The notes: generated from the letters alone by a model not told the origin. 64,000 nucleotides of DNA from an uncultured Candidatus Melainabacteria bacterium (GCA_934717745.1 CAKUZB010000004.1:88298-152297); one strand, 5' to 3'; positions 16,695-25,878 are shown, counted from the stretch's first letter. Numbers and translations are program-made.

Positions 16695-19600
16695 TTATCT
16701 GATGATAATTCCGTTCTTTTGGCAATATCTTCTTAATTCTGTATTTGCAGTCATAACAGAACTTACCAGCAAGCCATTTTGCAGACTTTGTGCTAGGTTA
16801 ACTGCTTTATCATACATTTTGAATGCACTAACTGCATAATCTCTTTGAGAATCTGATTTTATTGATGATAATTCTTGCAAGTATTTTCCGTATAAGAAGT
16901 ATAATTCCGACAAAATGTCCAGTAAATCAAATTGTCTTGCAATTCCAATTGCACTTTCAATATAGGCTTTTGCTGAATCATAATCTTGTAATGCCAAGTA
17001 TGCTTCACCAATAATTTTGTTAAACTGAGTGATGAAGTAGAAGTTTTGGATTTTTGGACTTTGTGCAATATCTAAGGCTTTAAGAGAATATTCAAGCGAT
17101 TTTTCTGCTCCGGCAGTCAGAAGTGTAACTTCTGAAATGAAGTACCACGAAATAAGTACACCAAGAGCATTTTTTTCGTTTGCAAAGTGAGAAACTTGTT
17201 CTGAATAAATTGCAAGTGCTTGTTTGAATTTTCCTTTTTCTTTCAAAACTTTGCCCAGCAATAATTTTAGGATATTTTTGCTGAATAAGTCATTATTGTT
17301 ATTTACGAAAGTTACAATTTGGAATAATTCGTCTTGAATTCCATCCAATTTGTTTCTCATAATGCTGTTTAGAACGCTAATTAAATTCCAAATTGTAATT
17401 GCTTGATTATCCATAATGTCATTATTTTTATATTGTTTTAGTGTTTCATCAAGAATTACTTCAGATTCTTTTATATCGCCTTTCAATGTATTTGCAAGTG
17501 CAAGTGTAAGTTTTGTTTTGCAAATATATAAGTCATTTTTGATGTGATTTTTTTCGATAATTTCAAAAATTGAACTTACAACACCGATTGAGCGGTTATC
17601 ACCTTGAAGAACAAGAGCATTAGCAAGGATTAAATATGTTTCAAGCCATGCTTCAAATAAATCTTCAATTTTAATATTTTTGTGTTGTCTTGTTGTGTCA
17701 AGATTTCGTTCAAATACCGGTAAAATATCAGTGTCAATTAATTCAACAATTTCTCCAAGATTACCAATAGTAAGTAGTGAACGAAGTTTTCTTGATTTTA
17801 CCATTGCAATTTCAAGTTCATAACTTGGGTCAATATTTGATACAGCACTGTCAATACACTCAATTACACCAAAATGGTTACCAATTTTTTGACAACATTG
17901 AGCAAGATAACCTGTTAACTCAAATTCTTTAAGGTTGTCATCTAGTCGTCTGACTTGTTCAATTACTCGTGGCAAATATTCTATCGCTGCTTTTGGATTT
18001 GTAAATGACATAACTTTTCCAAGACGTTCATAGATATTGTTCTTTATTAATGAACTGTTCATTCCTTGTAGTCTATCAACAAGTACAAGAGAGTATTTTT
18101 GAGCCATAATGTAAATGTTTTCGTCGCCAATTGCTGCGGTTTGACGAACAACTTCTGACCAAGCATTCAAAGCACTTAAGTTTTCTTTTAAGTTTGTTGC
18201 TATCAATGCAAGTGAAGAATGCGAAGAAAGTGTAAATCCCGAAAGTATTACAAATAATTTTTCGTTTACATTCATAAAGTTTTTGTCTTTTCTTACGATT
18301 TCAAGAATAGATTTCCAAAGCATTGTGCTTTTAAATTCGTAAGCAGATTCATTTACCGGCGTAATATAGTTTAAATCCAATAGGCTTGAGAATAACTCAA
18401 CAAAGGATTTATCATCAATTTTAAATAATTGATTTAAAACTACAGGATAGAACTTCAAGCCTAAAACGGCCGCAGCCATTAAAAGTTCATAAACCATGCT
18501 GTTTTCATTCTTCAGAATTTCTAAACGACGTTTTACAACAGCATCAAAACTTTCAGGAAGTGAAAATGAAATATAATTTCGGCTTGAATCTGTAACTAAA
18601 TTCAAAATTTGTTCAATATATGCAGGGTTTCCGCCTGTTTGTTTGTGAATAGTTTCCTTTAACGATTGAGAAGTTCCAACAAACAAAGGATTGTATTGAT
18701 TGATGAAAGTATCGGTTTGACTGTCATTGAATGCAATTAACGAAATGTCAGCATAGGAATTATCTGTTAACGATTTATCATATAGATAAGTTTTTGCTGA
18801 ACGAGGTTCGTTGTATGTAAGTATGAATTTTGCGTTAGTTAGTCCTGTTCTTGAATTGATAAGAGTTTTTAAAAATTCATAAGACATATTGTCAATATGT
18901 TCAAAATTATCAAATACAAAAACGGTTTGCATTCTTTGAGAGATTGTATCAAAAACTTTTCTCAAAATAGAGAAAGTTCTTGCTTTATTTTTGAATAATT
19001 GTTCATAATATGCAGATTTTTCAGGATATAAGAAATTAATTAAGTCATCAATTTCGTCATATTTCAAATTAGGAAATTCCGTTTTGAAGAATTTCATCGA
19101 ATCTTTTCTTAGTTTGTTAGTATTAACGCAGAAATTTGGCACGTTAAAAAAGGTTAAAAGAATATCTTGAAATAAGCCACAAGGTGTAATTTGGCTTAGT
19201 GGAGTAGATTTTCCGATTAGCCATACAAATTGATTTTCTTTTAATTCTTCAATGGTTGCTCTTAATACAATATTTTTACCGATGCCACTATCTCCGCTAA
19301 GCGAAATAATGCTTACAGAAGTATTCAAAAGAGTATTTACCAAAATATTTTTTGCACTTGATTGTGTGAATAAGTTTGGTGAATATTCAAGAGTTCTTCC
19401 ATCAACAGGCTTTTGGATTGGAGTTTCTTCTTGTGGTTTTGGTTCTGTAATCTTAAATTGTCTATTTGCAGCCTCAGAAAGTACATTTTTAGGTTGTTGT
19501 ACTTTTCTTGGATTTGGAATAACGTTTCTTCTGTTTGGAAGAATGTTTGATTTTAGCGGTAAAATACCCTTAATGTTTGAACCTCTGTTAACTTTAGGTA

Positions 19601-20399
19601 TAGATTTTGATACTCCTGTTTTTTTGTTTGAGGTTGTTTTTTCATTTTTAGGCATAACACTTCTTTGTGTCGGCTTTTCTTTTTTAGTTTTTTCTTTTTC
19701 TTTAGATTCCGCCTCAGATTGAGCCTGAAGATTCATTGCATTAAGTTGTTGAGGCAAAATATTCAGTTGTTGTTGCAAACCGCTTAATTGACTTTGTAGC
19801 GTGTTTAATTGCAACTGCAATGCTTCGTTTTCTTGTGAAGTTACTTTTTTCTTCACTTTTTTAACTCGTTTTTTGTTAGTTAGTTGTTTTGTTGAATTTG
19901 AAACTTTTTTTATCGATTTTCTTTCAGAAAGCATTTTTTCAGTGTTACGTAAAATCGCTTTTTCTGGCATAATTGGAGAATCCGGACTCATTGATGTTTG
20001 TGGATTTACGTTAATAATAGCACTTTTTGGCATACTTTTTTGACTTCTGATAATTGAATCAGGGATTTGGTGTTTTTTCTTTGGGGTATATTTTGAAATT
20101 TCCGGTAAAACAAATTGTCTTGGCGGAGTTAGTTTGCTTTTTGGTGATGATTCATAGTTAGTATTTGCAGATTTTTTGAAAGAATAACCACATTTACGGC
20201 ATGCCGGTGCGTTTGGGAAATTTGCAGACTTACATTTTGGACAGAATTTTACCAGTTCTGCCCCACATTCAACGCAAGATTTATTGTAAATTAAATTATA
20301 CGCACCACAATGTTTACAAGTTGTCCCAATCTTCATGTTGCAATGAGGACAATTGATTGTGTCTTTTGGTATTTGTTTTTTACATCTTGGACAAATCAT
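16695..20399 (-). CDS. Zinc-ribbon, STAND-type ATPase and TPR-like protein
   Basis: A 1234-residue protein. Residues 1-73 carry four CxxC zinc-ribbon pairs (CPRC, CPHC, CKHC, CVEC, CPKC and CRKC are visible). Residues 75-330 are a basic, Pro/Ser-rich linker with a Gln-rich coiled coil at 192-225. An AAA_16/NACHT-like ATPase starts near 345: the P-loop is GDSGIGKN (about 369-376), with Asn in the usual Ser/Thr place, and Walker B is VFVFDN. The second half is helical with TPR-like repeats, as in MalT/LuxR-type STAND proteins, but no C-terminal HTH is evident. It lies 21 nt downstream of the sigma-like gene and probably shares its transcript. It may be a signalling scaffold. Confidence 0.82.
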   Translation of the reverse strand: MICPRCKKQIPKDTINCPHCNMKIGTTCKHCGAYNLIYNKSCVECGAELVKFCPKCKSANFPNAPACRKCGYSFKKSANTNYESSPKSKLTPPRQFVLPEISKYTPKKKHQIPDSIIRSQKSMPKSAIINVNPQTSMSPDSPIMPEKAILRNTEKMLSERKSIKKVSNSTKQLTNKKRVKKVKKKVTSQENEALQLQLNTLQSQLSGLQQQLNILPQQLNAMNLQAQSEAESKEKEKTKKEKPTQRSVMPKNEKTTSNKKTGVSKSIPKVNRGSNIKGILPLKSNILPNRRNVIPNPRKVQQPKNVLSEAANRQFKITEPKPQEETPIQKPVDGRTLEYSPNLFTQSSAKNILVNTLLNTSVSIISLSGDSGIGKNIVLRATIEELKENQFVWLIGKSTPLSQITPCGLFQDILLTFFNVPNFCVNTNKLRKDSMKFFKTEFPNLKYDEIDDLINFLYPEKSAYYEQLFKNKARTFSILRKVFDTISQRMQTVFVFDNFEHIDNMSYEFLKTLINSRTGLTNAKFILTYNEPRSAKTYLYDKSLTDNSYADISLIAFNDSQTDTFINQYNPLFVGTSQSLKETIHKQTGGNPAYIEQILNLVTDSSRNYISFSLPESFDAVVKRRLEILKNENSMVYELLMAAAVLGLKFYPVVLNQLFKIDDKSFVELFSSLLDLNYITPVNESAYEFKSTMLWKSILEIVRKDKNFMNVNEKLFVILSGFTLSSHSSLALIATNLKENLSALNAWSEVVRQTAAIGDENIYIMAQKYSLVLVDRLQGMNSSLIKNNIYERLGKVMSFTNPKAAIEYLPRVIEQVRRLDDNLKEFELTGYLAQCCQKIGNHFGVIECIDSAVSNIDPSYELEIAMVKSRKLRSLLTIGNLGEIVELIDTDILPVFERNLDTTRQHKNIKIEDLFEAWLETYLILANALVLQGDNRSIGVVSSIFEIIEKNHIKNDLYICKTKLTLALANTLKGDIKESEVILDETLKQYKNNDIMDNQAITIWNLISVLNSIMRNKLDGIQDELFQIVTFVNNNNDLFSKNILKLLLGKVLKEKGKFKQALAIYSEQVSHFANEKNALGVLISWYFISEVTLLTAGAEKSLEYSLKALDIAQSPKIQNFYFITQFNKIIGEAYLALQDYDSAKAYIESAIGIARQFDLLDILSELYFLYGKYLQELSSIKSDSQRDYAVSAFKMYDKAVNLAQSLQNGLLVSSVMTANTELRRYCQKNGIIIR

Positions 20400-20420
20400 A
20401 GTCTAGCGAATTTCCTATCG

Positions 20421-20987
20421 TTAGTTAATAGATTTTTTTACGGCTTCCATTAATTCAAATAAGCGTTTAGATACTTGAGATTGAGAAATATTCATTTCTC
20501 TTGCAATTTCTGCCTGTTTTTTCCCTTCTACATATCTTAATTCATATAATTGAAGATATTGTTTTTCAATGTTTTGGCTGTGAGTAATTACAACAGAGTC
20601 GTACACTGATTGTAAAAGTTCTTTTTCTACAGCAATTTGTTCAGGATTTGTTTTGATGTTAATAAAATTGTAATCAACATTAAAAGGTTGTAAAGCCAAC
20701 TCATTTTGTTCAAGTGGTTGTTGAACAACTTTGTCGTTGTTTACATATTGTTGATGAGTTCTTCTAATACGTCCCATATCTTTTAGCACGACAACAATAG
20801 CGGTTGAAGCAATTTTTCTTAAATATGCTTCAAGCAACTCAGAGTCGTCCATTGTTTCTACAATGGACAAAGAACGATTACAAGTTTCATTAAAAAAGTC
20901 GTCAAATAAATCTTCGTTATTTTTAAACTTTTTGTCAGACTTGATAATTTTCTTGATTAAGTCTAAGTGTTCTTGTGCTAATTCCAA
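20421..20987 (-). CDS. Sigma-70-family-like protein (divergent)
   Basis: A 188-residue protein whose C-terminal third is a sigma region 4-like helix-turn-helix: QLYELRYVEGKKQAEIAREM followed by NISQSQVSKRLFELME. The N-terminal half is helical and could be a much reduced region 2, but the usual DLVQEG-type core-binding motif is absent. It could be a divergent sigma factor or an unrelated HTH regulator. The start is a TTG (no upstream in-frame alternative), and the SD is weak. Upstream on the same strand is the large TonB-like protein and downstream the STAND ATPase, all three within short gaps. Confidence 0.65.
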   Translation of the reverse strand: MELAQEHLDLIKKIIKSDKKFKNNEDLFDDFFNETCNRSLSIVETMDDSELLEAYLRKIASTAIVVVLKDMGRIRRTHQQYVNNDKVVQQPLEQNELALQPFNVDYNFINIKTNPEQIAVEKELLQSVYDSVVITHSQNIEKQYLQLYELRYVEGKKQAEIAREMNISQSQVSKRLFELMEAVKKSIN

Positions 20988-21051
20988 TTTTTAAACTTTC
21001 ATCAAAAATTCTGCTAACTAACACTTATATAATATCACAATTTATCTCAAC

Positions 21052-24000
21052 TTAGAAATTAATTATAAGAGAAAAATCATAACTATCGTTCTTAAATTCC
21101 GATGTTGGTGCTTTTACGTATTTTAGAGCCGCCTTTACACTTTGTAACACAATGTTATCAATTTGTTTTGAACCACTCGAAACTGTACTTGTTACAGAAT
21201 CAACTGAACCGTCTTTTTTAATAACAACGTTTACAATCATTTTGTTTGAGTATGGTAATTCTGTTGAGTTTAACAAGTCGCTTTGCATAGAAAACTTGAT
21301 TGTTTTACCAACGGTTTTCAAGAAGTTAACGATAGAGTCGTTATATGTTAATTCTTGCGGAACTTCCCAATATAATCGTTTTACGGTACTTGTTGCTAAA
21401 GGCTCCGGCGTTTTTGATACTGCTTGAGGTGTTTGTCTGGCCATGCTTCCTTTTTGATTTAGGCTTGCATTCATGCTTGCAATATCCTGAGGTCCACCTG
21501 CTTCGCCAGGAATTGCACCAATACCTTGTTTTGCTTCTTCAGGATTTTCTGATGTTGTTTCATTAGGTGTTTCATTTAACAATTCTCGGTCTTGTTTTTC
21601 TTCTTGAGTTTCGCCCTCAATCGGCATATTTTGGTCTTGACTTACAGTTACACCTTTATTTTGATTGAATTTTTCAATAATCATATCTTTCTTAGTATAA
21701 GCAAATGCACATACAAGAACGATTAGCAAGATACCAAGAAGTGGTGAAGATTTCTTTTTACTTGGTGTTTTAGGTTGTTGAGTGTAATTTACGTTATTTT
21801 GATTAAATGATTGATTCATTGCGTCCCCTGGCATTGAATTTTGAGGACTGTCTTCGTACAATGTTTCAATTGTGTTTTGGTCATTTGCATTAAAATTCGG
21901 AGTATAATCTTGAGGATTTTCTGTTGGTATTCCCATTTGTTCTTGCATATATTGATTTTGGTATTCTTCTTGATTTTGAATAGGAATTTCATTGTTTTGA
22001 GGTTGTTCATCAATTGCAGGAATATTATCTAGTGAAGATAAGTCATCTAAATTGTTAAGTTCAATATCAATATTTTGAATTTCAGGGTCATTTAAATCAA
22101 TATCATCAAGATTTAATTCGCTAAAATCATAATCATCGTCATTTATTAAATTATCTAATTCGCTATTTATATTATCAATGTTTTTAGAATCAGTACCTTG
22201 CGTAGTTTCAGAAGAATTAAAAACTTCATCATCGTCGTCATCAAAATCGTCTAAATCATCAAGGTTAATATCTGAAAATTCTGATGATTCGATTGAATTA
22301 TCTTGTGTAGAAGTGTCTAAGTTTTCAAAGCCTTCAAAACCTTGGAAACCACTGTCAGTATGTGTTTCTTCAAGAGGTGGTGTAGCATCTTCATTGTGAT
22401 GTTGCATATTTTCTTCAACAAATTCAGGTGCAGGGTTGAATCCGCTAGTTGGATTGAAGTCATCAAATTGTGTTCCAAACCCTTGTGAAGCATCATAGTT
22501 TTCAACTGGTCCTTGAGGATTCAATAAATTTGGATTTTGTCTTTCAACTTCAGATGCCATATCCATTGTAAATTCTTCAAGTCCGCTGAAATCTTCGTCA
22601 TCATCAGTATTATCTGTTTTTGAGTTTTCCTCAGTTTGTTGTTCTTGAGGCTGTTCATTTTGTTGCTCTTGTTGGTCCATAGATAAATCTTCAATCGGCT
22701 CAATAGGTTCAATGTCTTCAACCGGTTGAATTTCTTCTAATTCTGGAAGTTCCGGAATTTCAAAGCCGTCTGTTTCGATATTTTCAAAATTAACATTTTG
22801 GGCAATATCGTCTAATGTTGAAGTTGTATCTTCTTGTACAGGTTCGTCATTTTGATTTTCATTGATTTCAGAGGTTTCTTCGTCTTCGTCTAAATCTTCA
22901 AATCCAAAATTAGAGCCTAAGTCAGGTAAAGTTAAATCAATTGGTGTTTCATTGGCTTCAATTGATTCAAAATTTTCTTCTGCACTAAGTTGCATACCTT
23001 CATTTTGTACAGCGTCAATTAATGATTCTGTTTCAATATTTTCAGAGTCTTGTGTAGTTAAATCTTCAACAGAATTTTCGTCAAAATTTTCAAGTGATTG
23101 TAGACTATCTGCTGATACCATTTCTTCGTCTTGCGTAAAGTCTTGTTGTAAATCTTTTTCAGAATTTTCTATTGGTGATAAATCTTCAATCGGTTGGATT
23201 TCTTCTAAAGGTTCAACTGTTGAATCTATTGTATTATTAAGTTCAAAATTTTCTTCTGTCGATGTTGTTTGAGAATCAAGAGTCTCAAAATCAGACAAAT
23301 CCAATGTTTCATCTTGTGAATCTAAATCATCAAGATTTTGAATTCTATCTAAGTCGATTGTTTCCTCTGGTGATAGATTTAAAGTATCAGGACTGCTTAC
23401 TTCAATATCATCTAGTGATAGTTCAGGTGTTGCAAGTTCTGATGTAACATCATCAAATGAAATGTCTGATGAATTATTTGTATCAAGCCCTTCAAATCCT
23501 TCAAATCCTTTGTTCTCGCTTTGAGAAGTTTCATCATTTTCAGTAAATTCAGAAAAATCAAAAGAGTCATTTTGGTTTAATTCGTCAATGTGTTCAAAAT
23601 TATTAGTTGTTTTTAAACTTGCTAAGTCTTCATCAGTAGGCAATTCTTCTAATTCCCCAGGTTCTTCAACTTGTGCGTCATCAGGTAATTCTTCAAATTC
23701 ACCTTCAATTATATTTTCATCTTCAAGCATATCTTCTTCCTTGTTGTCTTCCACAAAATCTTCTACAAAATCGGAAACTGTTTCGTCGGCAAGTGCGTCT
23801 AAATTAACATCTGACGCAAATTCACCATCAGAAAGGTCTTCGTTGTAAATTTGTTGAGCCCCTAAAACATCTAACACAGAATCGTTTAGAATTTCTTCTG
23901 TGTGTGCCAAATCTGTAGAAATATTTTCAAATTTTTCAAATTCTCTGAACATGTTTTGTAGTTCAGGACTTTGTTTTAAAACTTCGTAAACAAAATGTTT

Positions 24001-24591
24001 TTCGTGGTTCATAATATCGCCGTCAATGAAGTTTACAAGCATGCTTTCTGCTTTTATAACTTCATTTTCTGCAATTTGAACGTTACTTTTGGGTTTACCT
24101 TTATTTATAGCATTTTTTAAACTGTTTTCGTTATATAAATCACTATTATTTATAAAATAATAATCTCTGTTTTCAACTGACTTATTTACCTCATCAGGTG
24201 CAATAGCACCAATAAAAGTGGCAGTAGATAAATCTTCAGATAATTTCATGAATATATATATATCAGGTGTTATATTATATTCGTAATGTGATTTTGGAAT
24301 GCACAAATGGTTTTCATCTGCAACAATTCTGATGTCTGCTCTGATATTATCAATACAAATATCAGAAATATCCATGTCTTTTAAAATTGCAGGAATAGTA
24401 TATAAACTGTTGAAATTATCAGCATTTATATTTAATTTTTTTAAGAATTTAATCCCTAATCTTGCACCTAATACATTTGCAAATGCACGTTTTTGAATAT
24501 CTTCATCAAGTCTTGTTGAAGAATACATTGCATCGTGCATGTCGTCTTTTGATATTTCTATTAAATTGTTGTTTTCGTCAAAAATACCCAT
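21052..24591 (-). CDS. Very acidic single-pass membrane protein with TonB-like C-terminal domain
   Basis: An 1179-residue protein. Residues 1 to about 230 form a folded, unrecognised domain. Residues about 230-900 are extremely acidic and low-complexity, with repeated short aromatic patches such as GFEGFEGLD, NFEHIDEL and GFEGFENLD. A basic KKK then precedes one TM helix at about 949-965. The last 70 residues (MIVNVVIKKDGSVDSVTVS-like, here VIKKDGSVDSVTSTV ... DNIVLQSVKAALKYVKAP ... YDFSLIINF) match the TonB C-terminal fold. Topology is therefore cytoplasmic acidic arm, TM, periplasmic TonB-like domain. No ExbB/ExbD genes are nearby. GAGGA precedes the ATG. Function unknown; the short aromatic patches could be docking sites. 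Confidence 0.8.
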   Translation of the reverse strand: MGIFDENNNLIEISKDDMHDAMYSSTRLDEDIQKRAFANVLGARLGIKFLKKLNINADNFNSLYTIPAILKDMDISDICIDNIRADIRIVADENHLCIPKSHYEYNITPDIYIFMKLSEDLSTATFIGAIAPDEVNKSVENRDYYFINNSDLYNENSLKNAINKGKPKSNVQIAENEVIKAESMLVNFIDGDIMNHEKHFVYEVLKQSPELQNMFREFEKFENISTDLAHTEEILNDSVLDVLGAQQIYNEDLSDGEFASDVNLDALADETVSDFVEDFVEDNKEEDMLEDENIIEGEFEELPDDAQVEEPGELEELPTDEDLASLKTTNNFEHIDELNQNDSFDFSEFTENDETSQSENKGFEGFEGLDTNNSSDISFDDVTSELATPELSLDDIEVSSPDTLNLSPEETIDLDRIQNLDDLDSQDETLDLSDFETLDSQTTSTEENFELNNTIDSTVEPLEEIQPIEDLSPIENSEKDLQQDFTQDEEMVSADSLQSLENFDENSVEDLTTQDSENIETESLIDAVQNEGMQLSAEENFESIEANETPIDLTLPDLGSNFGFEDLDEDEETSEINENQNDEPVQEDTTSTLDDIAQNVNFENIETDGFEIPELPELEEIQPVEDIEPIEPIEDLSMDQQEQQNEQPQEQQTEENSKTDNTDDDEDFSGLEEFTMDMASEVERQNPNLLNPQGPVENYDASQGFGTQFDDFNPTSGFNPAPEFVEENMQHHNEDATPPLEETHTDSGFQGFEGFENLDTSTQDNSIESSEFSDINLDDLDDFDDDDDEVFNSSETTQGTDSKNIDNINSELDNLINDDDYDFSELNLDDIDLNDPEIQNIDIELNNLDDLSSLDNIPAIDEQPQNNEIPIQNQEEYQNQYMQEQMGIPTENPQDYTPNFNANDQNTIETLYEDSPQNSMPGDAMNQSFNQNNVNYTQQPKTPSKKKSSPLLGILLIVLVCAFAYTKKDMIIEKFNQNKGVTVSQDQNMPIEGETQEEKQDRELLNETPNETTSENPEEAKQGIGAIPGEAGGPQDIASMNASLNQKGSMARQTPQAVSKTPEPLATSTVKRLYWEVPQELTYNDSIVNFLKTVGKTIKFSMQSDLLNSTELPYSNKMIVNVVIKKDGSVDSVTSTVSSGSKQIDNIVLQSVKAALKYVKAPTSEFKNDSYDFSLIINF

Positions 24592-24658
24592 TATTCTTAT
24601 CCTCTACATATTAAGATTACACGAGATATGAAATTATTCCAAAATTTCTGTAAAGTTT

Positions 24659-24733
24659 TGTAACAGATTTTAACCAAAATTTTAAACAAAAAGCAATTTT
24701 TTAAAAAAGAAAAACTTTATAAAGGTAAGGTAA
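24659..24733 (+). promoter_or_regulatory. Lineage-specific bipartite promoter with TGTWAH-like repeat
   Basis: TGTAAC (24659) and TTTAAC (24669) are 10 bp apart. Box 1 AGCAATTT is at 24692, box 2 AACTTTAT at 24713 (21 nt later), and GTAAGGTAA at 24725. It precedes the 158-residue GKKKSSK-family gene. The same order and spacing recur at 25288. Confidence 0.6.
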
Positions 24734-24753
24734 ATGTATAGGAGGTTTTTAAA

Positions 24754-25230
24754 ATGGTTTCTGGTATTTCACAAAATGTAGGTTTTCAAGGTATTAACAC
24801 AGCAACAAACGCTGCACCATATATGGCAGCACCGTATCAATATACAGCACAACAACCTGCTGGAGATGTAGTTGAAATTGCAGGTAAGAAAAAATCTAGT
24901 AAAGTTAAAAAAGGTATTATCGGAACATTAGTTGGCTTAGCAGTTACAGCAGCAGCACTATACGCAGGTGTAAAATCAGGCAAATTGACTGAAGTGAAAA
25001 ATGCTTCAAAATGGACTGAAAAATTGCAAAACTTAGCATTTAAAGGTGGTAAAGGTGTTGAAACTGGTGTTGAATATGTAACTAAAAAAGGCGGAGATTT
25101 TGTAGATTGGATAAAAGATAAATTTAGTAAAAAAGCTCCAGAAAATGCAGGTGTAACAGTTTTAGCTGAAATTCCAAATACAGCACCTTCGACTCCAACT
25201 TTAGGTCTACCATATTATCCAGCAAAATAA
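24754..25230 (+). CDS. GKKKSSK-family small membrane-associated protein, copy 1
   Basis: A 158-residue lineage-specific protein. The N-terminus has MVSGISQNVGFQG (an F-x-G motif), then a Tyr/Gln/Ala segment. The core shared with the next gene runs GKKKSSKVKKGIIGTLVGLA, TM-like TAAALYAGVKSG, and SKWTEKLQNLAFKGG. The tail differs from the paralogue and is Pro/Thr-rich. The basic stretch before one hydrophobic helix suggests membrane insertion with the N-terminus inside, or a membrane-active peptide. GGAGG lies 8 nt before the ATG, and it has its own promoter and terminator. Function unknown. Confidence 0.82.
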   Translation: MVSGISQNVGFQGINTATNAAPYMAAPYQYTAQQPAGDVVEIAGKKKSSKVKKGIIGTLVGLAVTAAALYAGVKSGKLTEVKNASKWTEKLQNLAFKGGKGVETGVEYVTKKGGDFVDWIKDKFSKKAPENAGVTVLAEIPNTAPSTPTLGLPYYPAK

Positions 25231-25242
25231 AGATTATAAGAT

Positions 25243-25278
25243 AAAAAAAGACAAGGATTTTATCCTTGTCTTTTTTTT
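25243..25278 (+). terminator. Rho-independent terminator
   Basis: GACAAGGA-TTTTA-TCCTTGTC followed by TTTTTTTT, preceded by an A-run, just after the 158-residue gene. Confidence 0.9.
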
Positions 25279-25285
25279 ATTTACT

Positions 25286-25362
25286 AATGTAACATAATGT
25301 AAAATAATAACAATTTTACTGTCAAATTTTATATTAAAATATTTTTAATATAAGTAAGGTAA
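25286..25362 (+). promoter_or_regulatory. Promoter region with a perfect HLR1-type repeat
   Basis: AATGTAAC-AT-AATGTAAA at 25286-25303. Its complement reads TTTACATT-AT-GTTACATT, which fits the cyanobacterial HLR1 consensus (K)TTACAWW-NN-(K)TTACAWW at every position. A weak box 1 GTCAAATT (25321) and box 2 TTTTTAAT (25342) follow at the usual 21-nt offset, then GTAAGGTAA at 25354. It drives the second GKKKSSK paralogue. Confidence 0.55.
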
Positions 25363-25383
25363 AATGTGTATAGGAGTAAAATG

Positions 25384-25878
25384 ATGATTTCAGGTGTAAA
25401 TGCAAATGTAGCATTTCTAGGTGGAGTTGCACCGAAGGTGCAACAATTTCAACAGGCAGTAAATACTCAAGTAGCACCGGATTCAGTAGAGATTACAGGT
25501 AAGAAAAAATCTAGCAAAGTTAAAAAAGGTATTATCGGAACATTGGTTGGCGTAGCAGTTGCAGCAGCAGTACTTTATGCCGGTGTTAAATCAGGAAAAT
25601 TGACTGAAGTAGCGAATGCTTCAAAATGGACAGAAAAATTGCAAAACTTAGCATTTAAAGGTGGTACATACGTCGATCAAGGTGTTAAATATGTTGCCAC
25701 AAAAGGTAAAGATGTAATTGATTGGTGTAAAGAAAAAATGCCTAGCAAAGAAAAGGTAAAAGAAGTTGCCGTATATGCTTGGGATACTTATGCTGGTAAA
25801 GCAAAAGACGTTGCCGAAAATGTAACGGAGGCTGTAGTAGATGCCTTACCTGATACAAAATATGATTTAAAATATTAA
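25384..25878 (+). CDS. GKKKSSK-family small membrane-associated protein, copy 2
   Basis: About 165 residues, paralogue of the previous gene. The N-terminus MISGVNANVAFLGG keeps the F-x-G spacing. The central block GKKKSSKVKKGIIGTLVGVA through KWTEKLQNLAFKGG is almost identical in DNA and protein to copy 1. The first 40 and last 60 residues are different, the tail being Lys/Asp-rich amphipathic helix (KAKDVAENVTEAVVDAL). I choose the ATG at 25384 (7 nt after GGAG, and aligned with the paralogue start); ATG 25381 and GTG 25366 are alternatives. Function unknown; a locally duplicated and diverging family. Confidence 0.82.
   Translation: MISGVNANVAFLGGVAPKVQQFQQAVNTQVAPDSVEITGKKKSSKVKKGIIGTLVGVAVAAAVLYAGVKSGKLTEVANASKWTEKLQNLAFKGGTYVDQGVKYVATKGKDVIDWCKEKMPSKEKVKEVAVYAWDTYAGKAKDVAENVTEAVVDALPDTKYDLKY

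Noticed and set aside
22862..23272. Serine-rich frames opposite the acidic TonB-like gene
   Set aside because: GAA/GAT codons read on the other strand give TTC/ATC and TCn series, i.e. Ser/Phe-rich shadows; no start signals.
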